Positions 53,084-61,773 are shown, counted from the stretch's first letter. The stretch: 64,000 nt of DNA from Streptomyces sp. DH12 (GCF_020873895.1 NZ_JAHWGT010000012.1:62001-126000); one strand, 5' to 3'. The notes: generated by a model from the letters alone, not told the origin. Numbers and translations are program-made.

Positions 53084-54696
53084 GCCGTTCCTCCGTCGTG
53101 CGCGTGGGGGAGCTGGTGCGGGATGCGGACCTCGCGGTGGGGCTCGTCGGTGCCGCCTGCGGAGCCGCCGGTCCGGGGGGCTGCCTGGCGCTCGGCGACG
53201 ACCTCCCGTACGGCCCGGAGGGCGCCCTGGTAGCCGGTGCAGCGGCACAGGTTGCCGGAGAGGGCCCGGCGGGCCTCCACGTCGCTGGGCGCGTGGTTGC
53301 CCTCCAGCAGGTCGTGCACGGTCATGGCCATGCCCGGGATGCAGAAGCCGCACTGGACGGCGCCGCAGCGGGCGAGGGCACGCTGCACGTCGGAGGGCTC
53401 GCCGCCGGCGGCCAGGCCCTCGACGGTGCGGACCTCGCTGCCCGCGGCGGTCGCGGCGGGCACCAGGCAGGAGGCGACGAGCCGCCCGTCGACCTGGACG
53501 TTGCACGCGCCGCACTCGCCCTGCGAGCAGCCGTCCTTGGCGCCGGCGAGGCCGAGGCGCTCGCGCAGGACGTACAGCAGGGACTCGCCGATCCACGCGT
53601 CGGTGACGGGGCGGTCGGCGCCGTTGACGCGCAGGACGTACGAGACGTGCGGGTGCTCGTCGCCGGGCGCGACGGGGACGGGCTGGGCCTCGGTCGCCGC
53701 TGCCGGGGCCGCGTCGGGGGCCGCGTCGGGCCGGTCGTCGGGGGCCGCGTCGGGGCGGTCGTCGGGGGCGGTGCCGGGGTCGGTGGGGCCGTCGGGGGCG
53801 GGGGCTTCGGTGCTCGTGGAGCCGGGGTCGGCTGCCTCGGCCGGGGGCTCCGCGGCGGCGGCCCCGGCGGTCGGCGCCGGGGCGGTGGCCGGGGTCGGCT
53901 CGGTGGCGTCGCTGCCGGCGGCGGCGTGGTCCGGTGCGGCGTGGTCGGGCAGGGGGTGCCCGGGTGCGTTGAGGTCCGGCGCGGCGTGGTCGGATGCGGC
54001 GTGCTCGGATGCGGCGTGGTCGGGCTGCCCCGGCGCCTGTCCGGCGGGCGCGGTCCCGTCCGGGTGCGGTTCCGGCGCGGCGGGGTCCTGCGGGCCGTGG
54101 CCGGTGCCGTGGTCGGTGCCGTGGCCGGTGCCGTGGTCGGGGAGGTAGGCGGTGCCGTGGTCCGTCGCGTGGTCGGTGCCGTACGCGGTGCCGTAGTCGG
54201 TGCCGTACGCGTACCCGGCTTCCGGTGCCGGCCCCTGCGGCGGCGCGGCCGGGTCCTCCGCGGGCTCCGGGCGGGCGGGGACCGCCCAGGGCGCCGCGGC
54301 GCCGCCGGGCAGCGTCGCCGGGGCGGTGCCGTCGGCCCAGGCGGGCAGCGGCCGGTCGCCGCCCTGGCTCTGCGGCGTCCCAACGTGGTACTCGCCGGAC
54401 TCCTCGGGCAGGTCACCGCGGGCGACGGGCACGGCCCACTGGCCGGTCGGCTCGGAACCGCCGGTCGGCGCGGGGTCGGCGGGCAGGGCGTCGTGGAAGT
54501 TCCACTGCGCCGTGGCGTGCGGGTCGGGGATGTGCGGCGGTACGTAACCGTGTCCGGGGGCCTCCAGCGGGACGCCGTCCAGGCCCACGTCGGGCGGGAG
54601 GTGGACGAAGGCGGTGGCGTCGCCGTCGTACTCCCCCTGCGGGGTCGGCTGCCAGCCGCCCCGCTGCTCCGGGTTCCCCGTCTCGTCGGTGGTCAC
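53080..54696 (-). CDS. 2Fe-2S subunit of XDH-family enzyme with long disordered N-terminus
   Basis: A 538-residue protein; usual 2Fe-2S subunits have about 160-200. The C-terminal part (from about 385) has both clusters: DGCSQGECGACNVQVDG and CGAVQCGFCIPGM with NLCRCTGYQGA. The preceding about 380 residues are low-complexity, Pro/Ala/Gly-rich and His-rich, with repeats such as TDHGTGHG and DHAASEHAASDHAAPD. It carries electrons from the molybdopterin to FAD. It starts at GTG 54696, overlapping the FAD subunit stop by four bases; GGGGAGGG is the ribosome site. Confidence 0.87.
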   Translation of the reverse strand: MTTDETGNPEQRGGWQPTPQGEYDGDATAFVHLPPDVGLDGVPLEAPGHGYVPPHIPDPHATAQWNFHDALPADPAPTGGSEPTGQWAVPVARGDLPEESGEYHVGTPQSQGGDRPLPAWADGTAPATLPGGAAAPWAVPARPEPAEDPAAPPQGPAPEAGYAYGTDYGTAYGTDHATDHGTAYLPDHGTGHGTDHGTGHGPQDPAAPEPHPDGTAPAGQAPGQPDHAASEHAASDHAAPDLNAPGHPLPDHAAPDHAAAGSDATEPTPATAPAPTAGAAAAEPPAEAADPGSTSTEAPAPDGPTDPGTAPDDRPDAAPDDRPDAAPDAAPAAATEAQPVPVAPGDEHPHVSYVLRVNGADRPVTDAWIGESLLYVLRERLGLAGAKDGCSQGECGACNVQVDGRLVASCLVPAATAAGSEVRTVEGLAAGGEPSDVQRALARCGAVQCGFCIPGMAMTVHDLLEGNHAPSDVEARRALSGNLCRCTGYQGALRAVREVVAERQAAPRTGGSAGGTDEPHREVRIPHQLPHAHDGGTA

Positions 54697-55586
54697 GACA
54701 GCGCCCTCCCCAGTGCTCGTCGGGCCAGCACGGAGACCGTGCGGCGCAGTTGCAGTACGGCGGGCGGCAGCGGGGGCGGCGCCTCGCCGTCGGCGGCCGG
54801 CGGCTGGTCCGGGACGCACGCGGCCGCGACGTACTCGCCGAACGCCACCAGGGCCTCCGGCGTCAGCCCCCGCTCGCCGTCCCAGTCGACGAGCGAGGCG
54901 ATCCAGTGCTCCGCCTCCAGCGGCCGCAGCGGCATCGGGGCGATCGCGCCGACCGCGCAGCGCACCGCGCGGCGCGCCGGGTCGAGGACGACCGCGACCG
55001 AGGCGAGGGCCCGGCCCGGTCCGGTCCGGCCGGTCGCCTTGAGGAAGACCTGCGGGGCGTGCAGCAGCGGGACGCGGACGAAGGCGACGAGCTCGCCGGG
55101 CTGGAGCATCTCGCGGCCGGCGAGGAGGTGCGAGACGGGCACCTCGCGGCCGCCGGCGGGGCCCGCGACGACGAGGTCGGCCTCCAGGGCGGCCAGGACG
55201 GGCAGGGAGTCGCCGGTCGGCGCGGCGGTGACGACGTTGCCGCCGAGGGTGCCCGCGTTGCGGATCTGCGGCGGTCCGGCCGCGCGCGCGGCCGCGGCCA
55301 GGGCGGGGATGAGCGCGGCGAAGTCGGGGCGGCCCATGCGGGCGTGGGTGAGGCCGGCGCCGAGGAGGGCGTGGCCGTCCTGGTACTGCCAGCCGCGCAG
55401 CTCGTTGATGCGGCCGAGGCCGACGAGCCCGGCGGGGCGCAGCCGGCCCTTGTTGACGGCGGCCATCAGGTCGGTGCCGCCCGCGACGGGCACGGCGGCG
55501 GGCATGGCGGTGAGTGCCGCCACGGCCTCGTCGAGCGAGGTCGGCAGCGTGACGGAGTGCGCCGTCCGCGGTGCGTGCGTGGTCAA
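54693..55586 (-). CDS. FAD subunit of XDH-family enzyme
   Basis: A 297-residue flavin-binding subunit. The segment PVAGGTDLMAAVNKG is the FAD-binding loop of the CoxM/XdhB family, and RNAGTLGGNVVTAAPTGDSLPVLAAL carries the second FAD motif. It starts at TTG 55586 (MTTHAP in relatives), with GAAGGGGC 8-14 bases upstream; GTG 55658 is an alternative. First gene of the 55586-50777 operon, where all junctions overlap by four bases. Confidence 0.87.
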   Translation of the reverse strand: MTTHAPRTAHSVTLPTSLDEAVAALTAMPAAVPVAGGTDLMAAVNKGRLRPAGLVGLGRINELRGWQYQDGHALLGAGLTHARMGRPDFAALIPALAAAARAAGPPQIRNAGTLGGNVVTAAPTGDSLPVLAALEADLVVAGPAGGREVPVSHLLAGREMLQPGELVAFVRVPLLHAPQVFLKATGRTGPGRALASVAVVLDPARRAVRCAVGAIAPMPLRPLEAEHWIASLVDWDGERGLTPEALVAFGEYVAAACVPDQPPAADGEAPPPLPPAVLQLRRTVSVLARRALGRALS

Positions 55587-56092
55587 CCCAGCTGCCCCTT
55601 CCCGGTGTCCCGGCTGTCCCGGCTGTCCCGCCTGTGTTGCCGTACCGTACGTGCTCACAGCCCGGACGTGGAAACTGTGGCACATCTTCGGGGACGACCG
55701 GCGCGAGGGTCCGCGAAGGACGGATCCGCCCGCGACCTCCCGTGACCTCCCGGGACCGCGCGGATGGTGCGGTTTGCCCGCTTTTCGAGCGCGGGGGGGT
55801 GGCCAGCCCCGCAACCTCCGCGCGCGGATGGCTCCTGACGGACTCTCACCGGTCGGGTGGCGGGTGCGGTGGGGGGCCGTTTCCGGACACGTGGGTCGTA
55901 CCGCCACCGCGGTGGTGGGTGCGGCGGGGCCGCTCGGGCTCACCTCCTCGGGGTCGGCGGGCTCGGGTCCCGGTCGAGGGCACCCGGCCTTCCCCGCCGA
56001 CCCCTGCGGGGGCGAACCCGCCCGACCCCGCCTCCCGTCCCCGGACGCGTGCGGGTCGTGGCGGGCGGCCGGGCGCGGTCCGGCTCCCGGCG
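55587..56092. other. 506-base gap with no supported gene
   Basis: Divergent upstream region of the XDH operon and downstream of the GH20 gene. No ORF has sensible codon bias or a ribosome site. It contains a GTTTGCCCGCTTTTCGAGCG stretch that is less G+C rich than its surroundings and a CCACCGCGGTGG palindrome near 55902; otherwise GC-rich spacer. A promoter for the XDH genes is expected between 55587 and 55750, but I cannot point to one. Confidence 0.5.
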
Positions 56093-57796
56093 TCACACGT
56101 TCGGGGGCGCCCCCTCGATCGGGCGTCCGACCACCCCGGGGCGCCGCTGCCAGGGCGCCGGCCCCCCGGGCGGGCGGTAGGCGACGCCGAGCGCGTCGAG
56201 GCGCCGGTAGTGGGTGGCCATGCGCCGGGTGAAGTCGGGGAAGTCCCGGTCGGCGGGCGCGGGGAGGGTCGCGGTCCAGACGGCCTCGGCGAAGGCGGCG
56301 AGCCGGGGGAAGGTCTGGTAGTCGACGCGGGATCGGCTGTCGAGGACCTCGGTCCAGACGTTGGCCTGCGCGCCGAGGACGTGCGCGGCCGCGTCGGCGG
56401 GCAGGCCGGGCGGCAGCGGGTCGAAGCGGTACACGTCCTCCAGGGTGCGGACGTACCCGATGGGCACGGGCTCGTCGGGGCCGGCGTCCTGGCGGTGGTC
56501 CAGGTACACGTGCTGCTCGGGACACATGACGACGTCGTGGCCGGCCCGCGCGGCGGCCACCCCGCCCGCGTACCCGCGCCAGGAGGAGACGGCGGCGCCG
56601 GCGGAGAGACCGGTGGGCAGCGCGCCGGGCGGCGCCGCGGCCGGGTACGGGTGGGCCGGGCCGCCCTCCAGGATCTCGTCCCAGCCGATGAGGCGCCGGC
56701 CGCACGCGGCGAGCCACCGGTCGAAGTGCCGGACGAACCACGCCTGGAGGCCGTCCTCGTCGCCCACGCCGAGTTCCGCGACGCGGGCCCGCGCGGCGGG
56801 GGACGCCCGCCACTGCCCCTTGGGGCACTCGTCGCCGCCGACGTGGACGAACGGGGAGGTGGCGGCCGGGAAGAGGTCGAGGACCTCCTCCAGCACGCCC
56901 TCGTAGAAGCGGAGGGTCTCCTCGGTGGGGGCGAGGACGTGCGGGCTGACGCCCCAGGTGTCCCACACGCCGAGGGCCGAGGTGTCGACGACGTCGGTGT
57001 TGCCCAGGTGCGGGTAGGCGGCGATGGCCGCCTGCGAGTGGCCGGGCAGGTCGATCTCGGGGACGACGCGGACGTGCCGGTCGGCGGCGTACGCGGCGAT
57101 CTCGCGGAGGTCGTCCCGCGTGTAGAAGCCGCCGTGCGGGGTGTCGTCCCACAGGGGTGAGGCGCGGTGCCCGCGCTTCGTGCGGGGGCGCCAGGCGCCG
57201 ACCTCGGTGAGGCGGGGGTGGCGGCGGATCTCCACGCGCCAGCCCTGGTCGTCGGTGAGGTGGAGGTGGAGGACGTTGAGCTTGTGCGCGGCGAGGAGGT
57301 CGATCTGGCGCAGCACGTCGTCCTTGGGCAGGAAGTGCCGGGCCACGTCGAGGAGGAGTCCGCGCCAGGCGAAGCGCGGCCGGTCCTCGATCCGCGTGGC
57401 GGCGACGCGGGGGGACGTGCCGGGGCGCACGGGGGCGCGACGGAAGGCGTCGGGGCCGAGGAGCTGGCGGAGGGTCTGGGCGCCCCAGAAGACGCCGGCC
57501 GGGTCGCCGCCGGTGATGTCGACGGACCCGTCGGCCGTGGTGGTGAGCCGGTACGCCTCGGGGCCGAGGCCCGGGTCGAGTCGGAGGGCCACGACGCCGC
57601 CCGGGTCGGGGGCGCCGTCCGGGCCGGGGGGCGCGGGGGGCAGGGGGAGGCCGAAGGCGGCGCCGAGGGTCGCGCGCAGCCAGCGCTCGGTGGTCCCGGT
57701 CCCCGGCGCGGCGGCGAGCACGGTGGAGGCGTCGAGCACGGCGTCGGCGCGGTCCGGGTGGCGGGTGTGGGAGGCGGGTGCCGGAATGAGGTCCAT
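56093..57796 (-). CDS. GH20 beta-N-acetylhexosaminidase
   Basis: A 567-residue family 20 hexosaminidase. The catalytic Asp-Glu pair is D322-E323 in FVHVGGDECPKGQW. The domain-2 part (about 20-125) and the TIM barrel (RFAWRGLLLDVARHFLP, LNVLHLHLTDDQGWRVEI) are normal. No signal peptide is visible, so it is likely intracellular, cleaving terminal GlcNAc from chitobiose or peptidoglycan fragments; this connects with the GlcNAc PTS genes in the window. GTG 57799 is the alternative start (GTG ATG), GGAGGG being 6-9 bases away. Confidence 0.95.
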   Translation of the reverse strand: MDLIPAPASHTRHPDRADAVLDASTVLAAAPGTGTTERWLRATLGAAFGLPLPPAPPGPDGAPDPGGVVALRLDPGLGPEAYRLTTTADGSVDITGGDPAGVFWGAQTLRQLLGPDAFRRAPVRPGTSPRVAATRIEDRPRFAWRGLLLDVARHFLPKDDVLRQIDLLAAHKLNVLHLHLTDDQGWRVEIRRHPRLTEVGAWRPRTKRGHRASPLWDDTPHGGFYTRDDLREIAAYAADRHVRVVPEIDLPGHSQAAIAAYPHLGNTDVVDTSALGVWDTWGVSPHVLAPTEETLRFYEGVLEEVLDLFPAATSPFVHVGGDECPKGQWRASPAARARVAELGVGDEDGLQAWFVRHFDRWLAACGRRLIGWDEILEGGPAHPYPAAAPPGALPTGLSAGAAVSSWRGYAGGVAAARAGHDVVMCPEQHVYLDHRQDAGPDEPVPIGYVRTLEDVYRFDPLPPGLPADAAAHVLGAQANVWTEVLDSRSRVDYQTFPRLAAFAEAVWTATLPAPADRDFPDFTRRMATHYRRLDALGVAYRPPGGPAPWQRRPGVVGRPIEGAPPNV

Positions 57797-57814
57797 CACG
57801 TCGACCCTCCAGGG

Positions 57815-57833
57815 CGTTGCATCGTGTGCAACG
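57815..57833. promoter_or_regulatory. Palindrome upstream of GH20 gene
   Basis: CGTTGCATCGTGTGCAACG has perfect 7-base arms (CGTTGCA/TGCAACG) and a five-base spacer, 19-37 bases upstream of the GH20 start. The TTGCA...TGCAA type is bound by LacI/GntR-type sugar repressors, so it could be an operator. It does not match dre. Confidence 0.5.
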
Positions 57834-58039
57834 GACGTTTCGCAGCGGACAACCGGCTGGAGCCTAGGCCGGGCCGCCGACCGAGGACAAGGTCGCGGAC
57901 ATGCGAAGGGCCCCCGGGGCGGCCGCGCACACGTGGTGCGCCGCCGCTCTTCCGGGGGCCCCGCACGGCTCCGGCGGAGGCGGGTGGACCGGTGGGCTCG
58001 AAGGCCGAGGTCCGCGGGCCGTCGCCCGCGGACCGCAGG

Positions 58040-58336
58040 CTACTTCTTGTCCTTGCCGCCGCCCTTGCCCTTGTCCTTGTCGCCGCCCGCGCCCATGGAC
58101 TCGTAGATCTCCTTGCACATGGGGCAGACGGGGTACTTCTTCGGGTCCCGGCCCGGTACCCACACCTTGCCGCAGAGCGCCACGACGGGAGTGCCGTCGA
58201 GGGCACTCGCCATGATCTTGTCCTTCTGGACGTAGTGGGCGTAGCGCTCGTGGTCGCCGTCGCCGTGCGACACCTGCGGTGTCGGCTCTACGAGGGTCCC
58301 CGTACCTGCCCCGCGCTCGGGCTCGAGAGTGCTCAT
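58040..58336 (-). CDS. DUF3039 protein
   Basis: A 98-residue protein. HYVQKDKIMASALDGTPVVALCGKVWVPGRDPKKYPVCPMCKEIYES (shown in part) is DUF3039, with three conserved Cys (ALCG, CPMC) likely to bind zinc. A Lys/Gly-rich tail (KGKGGGKDKK) follows. Function unknown. The ATG at 58336 gives the family start (MSTLEPERG); an upstream ATG 9 bases away is possible. Convergent to nothing; it lies between GH20 and YqgE genes in the same orientation. Confidence 0.88.
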   Translation of the reverse strand: MSTLEPERGAGTGTLVEPTPQVSHGDGDHERYAHYVQKDKIMASALDGTPVVALCGKVWVPGRDPKKYPVCPMCKEIYESMGAGGDKDKGKGGGKDKK

Positions 58337-58366
58337 AACAGCCAAGGGTACTCACCCGGCGGGGCT

Positions 58367-58927
58367 TCAGTTCAGGCTCGGGTCGTCCGGATACGTCGCG
58401 ATCATGGCGAGTTCGCTGCGCTGGCGGCGCAGCACCGCGCGCCAGAGGCCCTCGGGGTTCGGGGAGGACACGTCGCCCGGTTCGGACTCGACCACGAACC
58501 AGGCGCCGTCGCCCAGCTCGTCCTCCAGCTGGCCGGGCCCCCACCCCGCGTACCCGGCGAAGATCCGCAGGGAGCCGAGCGCGGGCCCGAGCAGCTCGGG
58601 CGGGGTCTCCAGGTCGACCAGGCCGATCGCGCCGTGGACGCGGCGCCAGCCGAGCGGACCCTCGTCGCCGGGGATCACGGCGAGGCCGAGCGCCGCGTCG
58701 AGCGAGACGGGGCCGCCCTGGAACACCACGCCCGGCTCGCCGGCGAGGTCCGCCCAGGGCTCCAGGATGTCCCCGACGCCGACCGGCGTGGGCCGGTTGA
58801 GGACCACGCCGAGCGAGCCCTCGTCGTCGTGGTCGAGCAGCAGCACCACCGCACGCTCGAAGTTCGGGTCGGCCAGGGCGGGGGTGGCGACGAGCAGCCG
58901 CCCCGCGAGCGAGGACACCTCGGTCAT
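58367..58927 (-). CDS. YqgE/AlgH family protein
   Basis: A 186-residue protein. GRLLVATPALADPNFERAVVLLLDHDDEGSLGVVLNRP (in part), VFQGGPVSLDAALGL and FAGYAGWGPGQLEDEL are the AlgH signature segments. It is soluble; the family's function is unknown. ATG 58927 was chosen; 58936 adds three residues. Divergent from murA, with a 387-base gap. Confidence 0.92.
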   Translation of the reverse strand: MTEVSSLAGRLLVATPALADPNFERAVVLLLDHDDEGSLGVVLNRPTPVGVGDILEPWADLAGEPGVVFQGGPVSLDAALGLAVIPGDEGPLGWRRVHGAIGLVDLETPPELLGPALGSLRIFAGYAGWGPGQLEDELGDGAWFVVESEPGDVSSPNPEGLWRAVLRRQRSELAMIATYPDDPSLN

Positions 58928-58936
58928 GCCAGACAT

Positions 58937-59314
58937 GATCCCGCATGCGGGCCGCCCGCGGGGCGCGGGCGGGCCGGTCGGCCGAAGGGGTGTGGCGCCC
59001 GGGGGTGCGCGGGGAGTGGCTCCCGGAGCGCGTGGGGGGTGCCGGGGACGTGCCGCCCGGAGCGCGGGGCGGGGTGCCGGGTACCTGAGGGAAGGCGTCC
59101 GGACACGGTCCGTACGCGGCTCGGGACACAAACGGACGGTGACCGTCCGCAAGGCCCGGAGAACACAGGGTGTTGTGGCGAATTCATTACACGCTCCTCC
59201 GCTCCCCACCCTTACGGGGCAGGGGTGGAAGCGCCTTACCCTTTTCCCTGGCCCTTGCCCGACCCACCCCCGCGCTCCGCCCGGGGGCACACTCCCGACC
59301 GGAACGCGAGATAC
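58937..59314. promoter_or_regulatory. Divergent yqgE-murA control region
   Basis: No gene is supported. CGGACGGTGACCGTCCG (59133-59149) is a perfect 8-base inverted repeat with one central base, 166 bases before murA. AACACAGGGTGTT (near 59162) is a smaller palindrome, followed by an AT-richer stretch GGCGAATTCATTACACG that may hold the murA promoter. All functional statements are inferred from position. Confidence 0.45.
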
Positions 59315-60655
59315 ATGACCGGCACAGACGATGTACTGCTTGTCCACGGCGGAACCCCGCTGGAGGGCGAGATCCGCGTCCGCGGCGCGAAGAACCTCGT
59401 GCCCAAGGCGATGGTCGCCGCACTGCTCGGCAGCGGGCCGAGCCGGCTGCGCAATGTGCCCGACATCCGTGACGTCCGGGTGGTCCGCGGCCTGCTCCAG
59501 CTGCACGGCGTGACCGTGCGCCCCGGTGAGGAGCCGGGCGAGCTGGTGATGGACCCGACGCACGTGGAGTCCGCGAACGTCGCCGACATCGACGCCCACG
59601 CGGGTTCCTCCCGCATCCCGATCCTCTTCTGCGGCCCGCTGCTGCACCGGCTCGGCCACGCCTTCATCCCGGGGCTGGGCGGCTGCGACATCGGCGGACG
59701 GCCCATCGACTTCCACTTCGAGGTGCTCCGGCAGTTCGGCGCGAAGATCGAGAAGCGCGACGACGGCCAGTACCTGGAGGCGCCGCGGCGGCTGCGCGGC
59801 ACGAAGATCCGGCTGCCGTACCCGTCGGTGGGCGCGACCGAGCAGGTCCTGCTGACGGCGGTCCTCGCGGAGGGTGTGACGGAGCTCTCCAACGCGGCCG
59901 TCGAGCCCGAGATCGAGGACCTCATCTGCGTCCTGCAGAAGATGGGCGCCATCATCGCGATGGACACCGACCGGACGATCCGGATCACCGGTGTCGACAA
60001 GCTCGGCGGCTACACCCACCGCGCCCTGTCGGACCGCCTGGAGGCGGCGTCGTGGGCGTCCGCCGCGCTGGCGACCGAGGGCGACATCTACGTGCGCGGC
60101 GCGCAGCAGCGCTCGATGATGACCTTCCTCAACACCTACCGGAAGGTGGGTGGCGCCTTCGAGATCGACGACGAGGGCATCCGCTTCTGGCACCCGGGCG
60201 GCCGGCTGAAGTCCATCGCGCTGGAGACGGACGTGCACCCCGGCTTCCAGACGGACTGGCAGCAGCCGCTGGTGGTCGCCCTGACGCAGGCCACGGGCCT
60301 GTCGATCGTCCACGAGACGGTGTACGAGTCGCGGCTGGGCTTCACCTCCGCGCTCAACCAGATGGGCGCCCACATCCAGCTGTACCGCGAGTGCCTGGGC
60401 GGTTCCGACTGCCGCTTCGGCCAGCGCAACTTCCTCCACTCCGCGGTCGTCTCGGGCCCCACGAAGCTGCAGGGCGCCGACCTGGTCATCCCGGACCTGC
60501 GCGGTGGCTTCTCGTACCTGATCGCCGCCCTGGCGGCACAGGGCACGTCCCGGGTGCACGGCATCGAGCTGATCAACCGCGGCTACGAGAACTTCATGCA
60601 GAAGCTGGTGGAGTTGGGCGCGAAGGTCGAGCTGCCGGGCGCCACCACCGTCTGA
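59315..60655 (+). CDS. murA: UDP-N-acetylglucosamine 1-carboxyvinyltransferase
   Basis: A 446-residue enolpyruvyl transferase starting peptidoglycan synthesis. RGAKNLVPK holds Lys26 and Asn27 (E. coli Lys22/Asn23). The fosfomycin-target cysteine is present as Cys124 in GLGGCDIGGRP, so the enzyme should be fosfomycin sensitive, unlike the Asp version of mycobacteria. LPYPSVGATEQVLL and GLGFTSALNQMGA-like segments are normal. The ATG at 59315 has GGAACGCGAG upstream. The last 20 codons are repeated twice more beyond the stop (60714 and 60833). Confidence 0.96.
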   Translation: MTGTDDVLLVHGGTPLEGEIRVRGAKNLVPKAMVAALLGSGPSRLRNVPDIRDVRVVRGLLQLHGVTVRPGEEPGELVMDPTHVESANVADIDAHAGSSRIPILFCGPLLHRLGHAFIPGLGGCDIGGRPIDFHFEVLRQFGAKIEKRDDGQYLEAPRRLRGTKIRLPYPSVGATEQVLLTAVLAEGVTELSNAAVEPEIEDLICVLQKMGAIIAMDTDRTIRITGVDKLGGYTHRALSDRLEAASWASAALATEGDIYVRGAQQRSMMTFLNTYRKVGGAFEIDDEGIRFWHPGGRLKSIALETDVHPGFQTDWQQPLVVALTQATGLSIVHETVYESRLGFTSALNQMGAHIQLYRECLGGSDCRFGQRNFLHSAVVSGPTKLQGADLVIPDLRGGFSYLIAALAAQGTSRVHGIELINRGYENFMQKLVELGAKVELPGATTV

Positions 60656-60929
60656 CCGGCCACTGCCCGGGCCCCCGGCCGGGGTCCGGGGGTCGCCCCC
60701 GGGCCGGCACAGCATGCAGAAGCCGGTGGAGTTGGGCGCGAAGGTCGAGCTGCCGGGCGCCACGACCGTCTGACCGGCCACTGCCCGGTCCCCCGGCCGG
60801 GGGTCCGGGGGTCGCCCCCGGGCCGGCACAGCATGCAGAAGCCGGTGGAGTCGGGCGCGAAGGTCGAGCTGCCGGGCGCCACCACCGTCTGACCGGCCAC
60901 TGCCCGGGCCCCCGGCCGGGGGTCCGGGG
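60596..60929 (+). repeat. Tandem triplication of the murA 3' end
   Basis: Unit 1 is 60596-60713 (118 bases: the last 20 murA codons plus stop and 58 bases of spacer), unit 2 is 60714-60832 (119 bases), unit 3 is 60833-60929 (truncated at GGTCCGGGG). Copies differ at few positions: CTG to CCG (Leu to Pro) near the start, one codon change in TTG to TCG, one or two third-base changes and a one-base insertion. Every copy keeps ATGCAGAAG...ACCGTCTGA open, giving a 19-codon mini-ORF without ribosome site. Each spacer has a CCGGGGG-TCG-CCCCCGG hairpin. Confidence 0.93.
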
Positions 60930-60996
60930 TGGCGGTGGGCGGTGGGGCATCCGGCGCCCGCCGGGCGGTGTCTGAGTGGACGTCACCTCGCACGTA

Positions 60997-61035
60997 CGAC
61001 GACGGCCCCCCGTGATCCACGGGGGGCCGTCGTCG
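60997..61035. terminator. Very strong bidirectional terminator
   Basis: CGACGACGGCCCCCCGTG (60997-61014) pairs perfectly with CACGGGGGGCCGTCGTCG (61018-61035), an 18-base-pair stem with a three-base loop. It follows the murA triplication. Confidence 0.85.
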
Positions 61036-61085
61036 TGGTGCGGTGCCGGCACGGGCCCTGGGAGGGCCGTACGCGGGCGAACGGA

Positions 61086-61117
61086 AGGGCGGTCACCCTC
61101 CGCAGGGTGACCGCCCT
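61086..61117 (-). terminator. Terminator of hup
   Basis: AGGGCGGTCACCCT (61086-61099) and AGGGTGACCGCCCT (61104-61117) form a perfect 14-base-pair stem with loop CCGC. It lies 20 bases past the hup stop on the minus strand. Confidence 0.85.
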
Positions 61118-61136
61118 TTCCACACGCCTGGGGGCC

Positions 61137-61418
61137 TTACTTGCCCTTCGCGGCTTCCTTGAGCTTCGAGCCCGCGGAGACCTTCACGCTGTAACCGGCC
61201 GGGATGTCGATCGGCTCGCCGGTCTGGGGGTTACGAGCGGTGCGAGCGGCACGGTGGGTGCGCTCGAAGGTCAGGAAGCCGGGGATGGTGACCTTCTCGT
61301 CGCCCTTGGCGACGACCTCACCGATGGTCTCGGCGAGCGCGGCCAGCACGGCGTCGGCGTCCTTGCGGGTCACCTCGGCGCGGTCGGCCAGGGCGGCCAC
61401 CAGCTCACTGCGGTTCAT
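61137..61418 (-). CDS. hup: HU-family DNA-binding protein
   Basis: A 93-residue classical HU. MNRSELVAALADRAEVTRKDADAVLAAL is the N-terminal helix pair, GFLTFERTHRAARTARNPQTGEPIDIPA (in part) is the DNA-contacting arm with the Pro-containing tip, and KLKEAAKGK ends the protein. In Streptomyces this is the vegetative HU (hupA), a nucleoid architectural protein. Monocistronic, with terminators on both sides; the 355-base upstream gap holds its promoter. Confidence 0.96.
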   Translation of the reverse strand: MNRSELVAALADRAEVTRKDADAVLAALAETIGEVVAKGDEKVTIPGFLTFERTHRAARTARNPQTGEPIDIPAGYSVKVSAGSKLKEAAKGK

Positions 61419-61773
61419 GTTGTTACTCCCGTGTTCTTCTTGCCTGTGAGGCGTGAGATCGAAGCCGATGCTGCCAGGGCCCTAGGACAGTGCTCGGACC
61501 CGGGTCTGCCGTCAGACCCTCGCGCCCGAATACGCATCCTGCCCCCACCAGCGGCGGGAAAGCCAATCCGGCACCCTCCGGAGTCACACGAAGAGCGCCA
61601 CAGCCCGGTCCCGGTGACGTCCGCGCGGCCGTGCAACCGGCCGCGCGGAGACGTCTCGGAGACCTGCCGGCGACGAAGCGCCACCCTACGGGCGGGGGCG
61701 GACGCCCGCGCTCCGCGACGCGCCGGGGGCGGCACGGGGTGCGTTGCGCCACACCGTGCCGCCCGCCGGGGCG
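61419..61773. promoter_or_regulatory. hup promoter region and malic enzyme terminator
   Basis: No gene is supported. TCCGCGCGGCCG (61620-61631) pairs with CGGCCGCGCGGA (61638-61649), with flanking GACG/CGTC, and likely ends the malic enzyme transcript (stop at 61774). The GTGAGGCGTGAGATCGAAG stretch around 61445-61465 is slightly less GC-rich and is the likely location of the hup promoter; I see no clear -10/-35. Confidence 0.5.
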
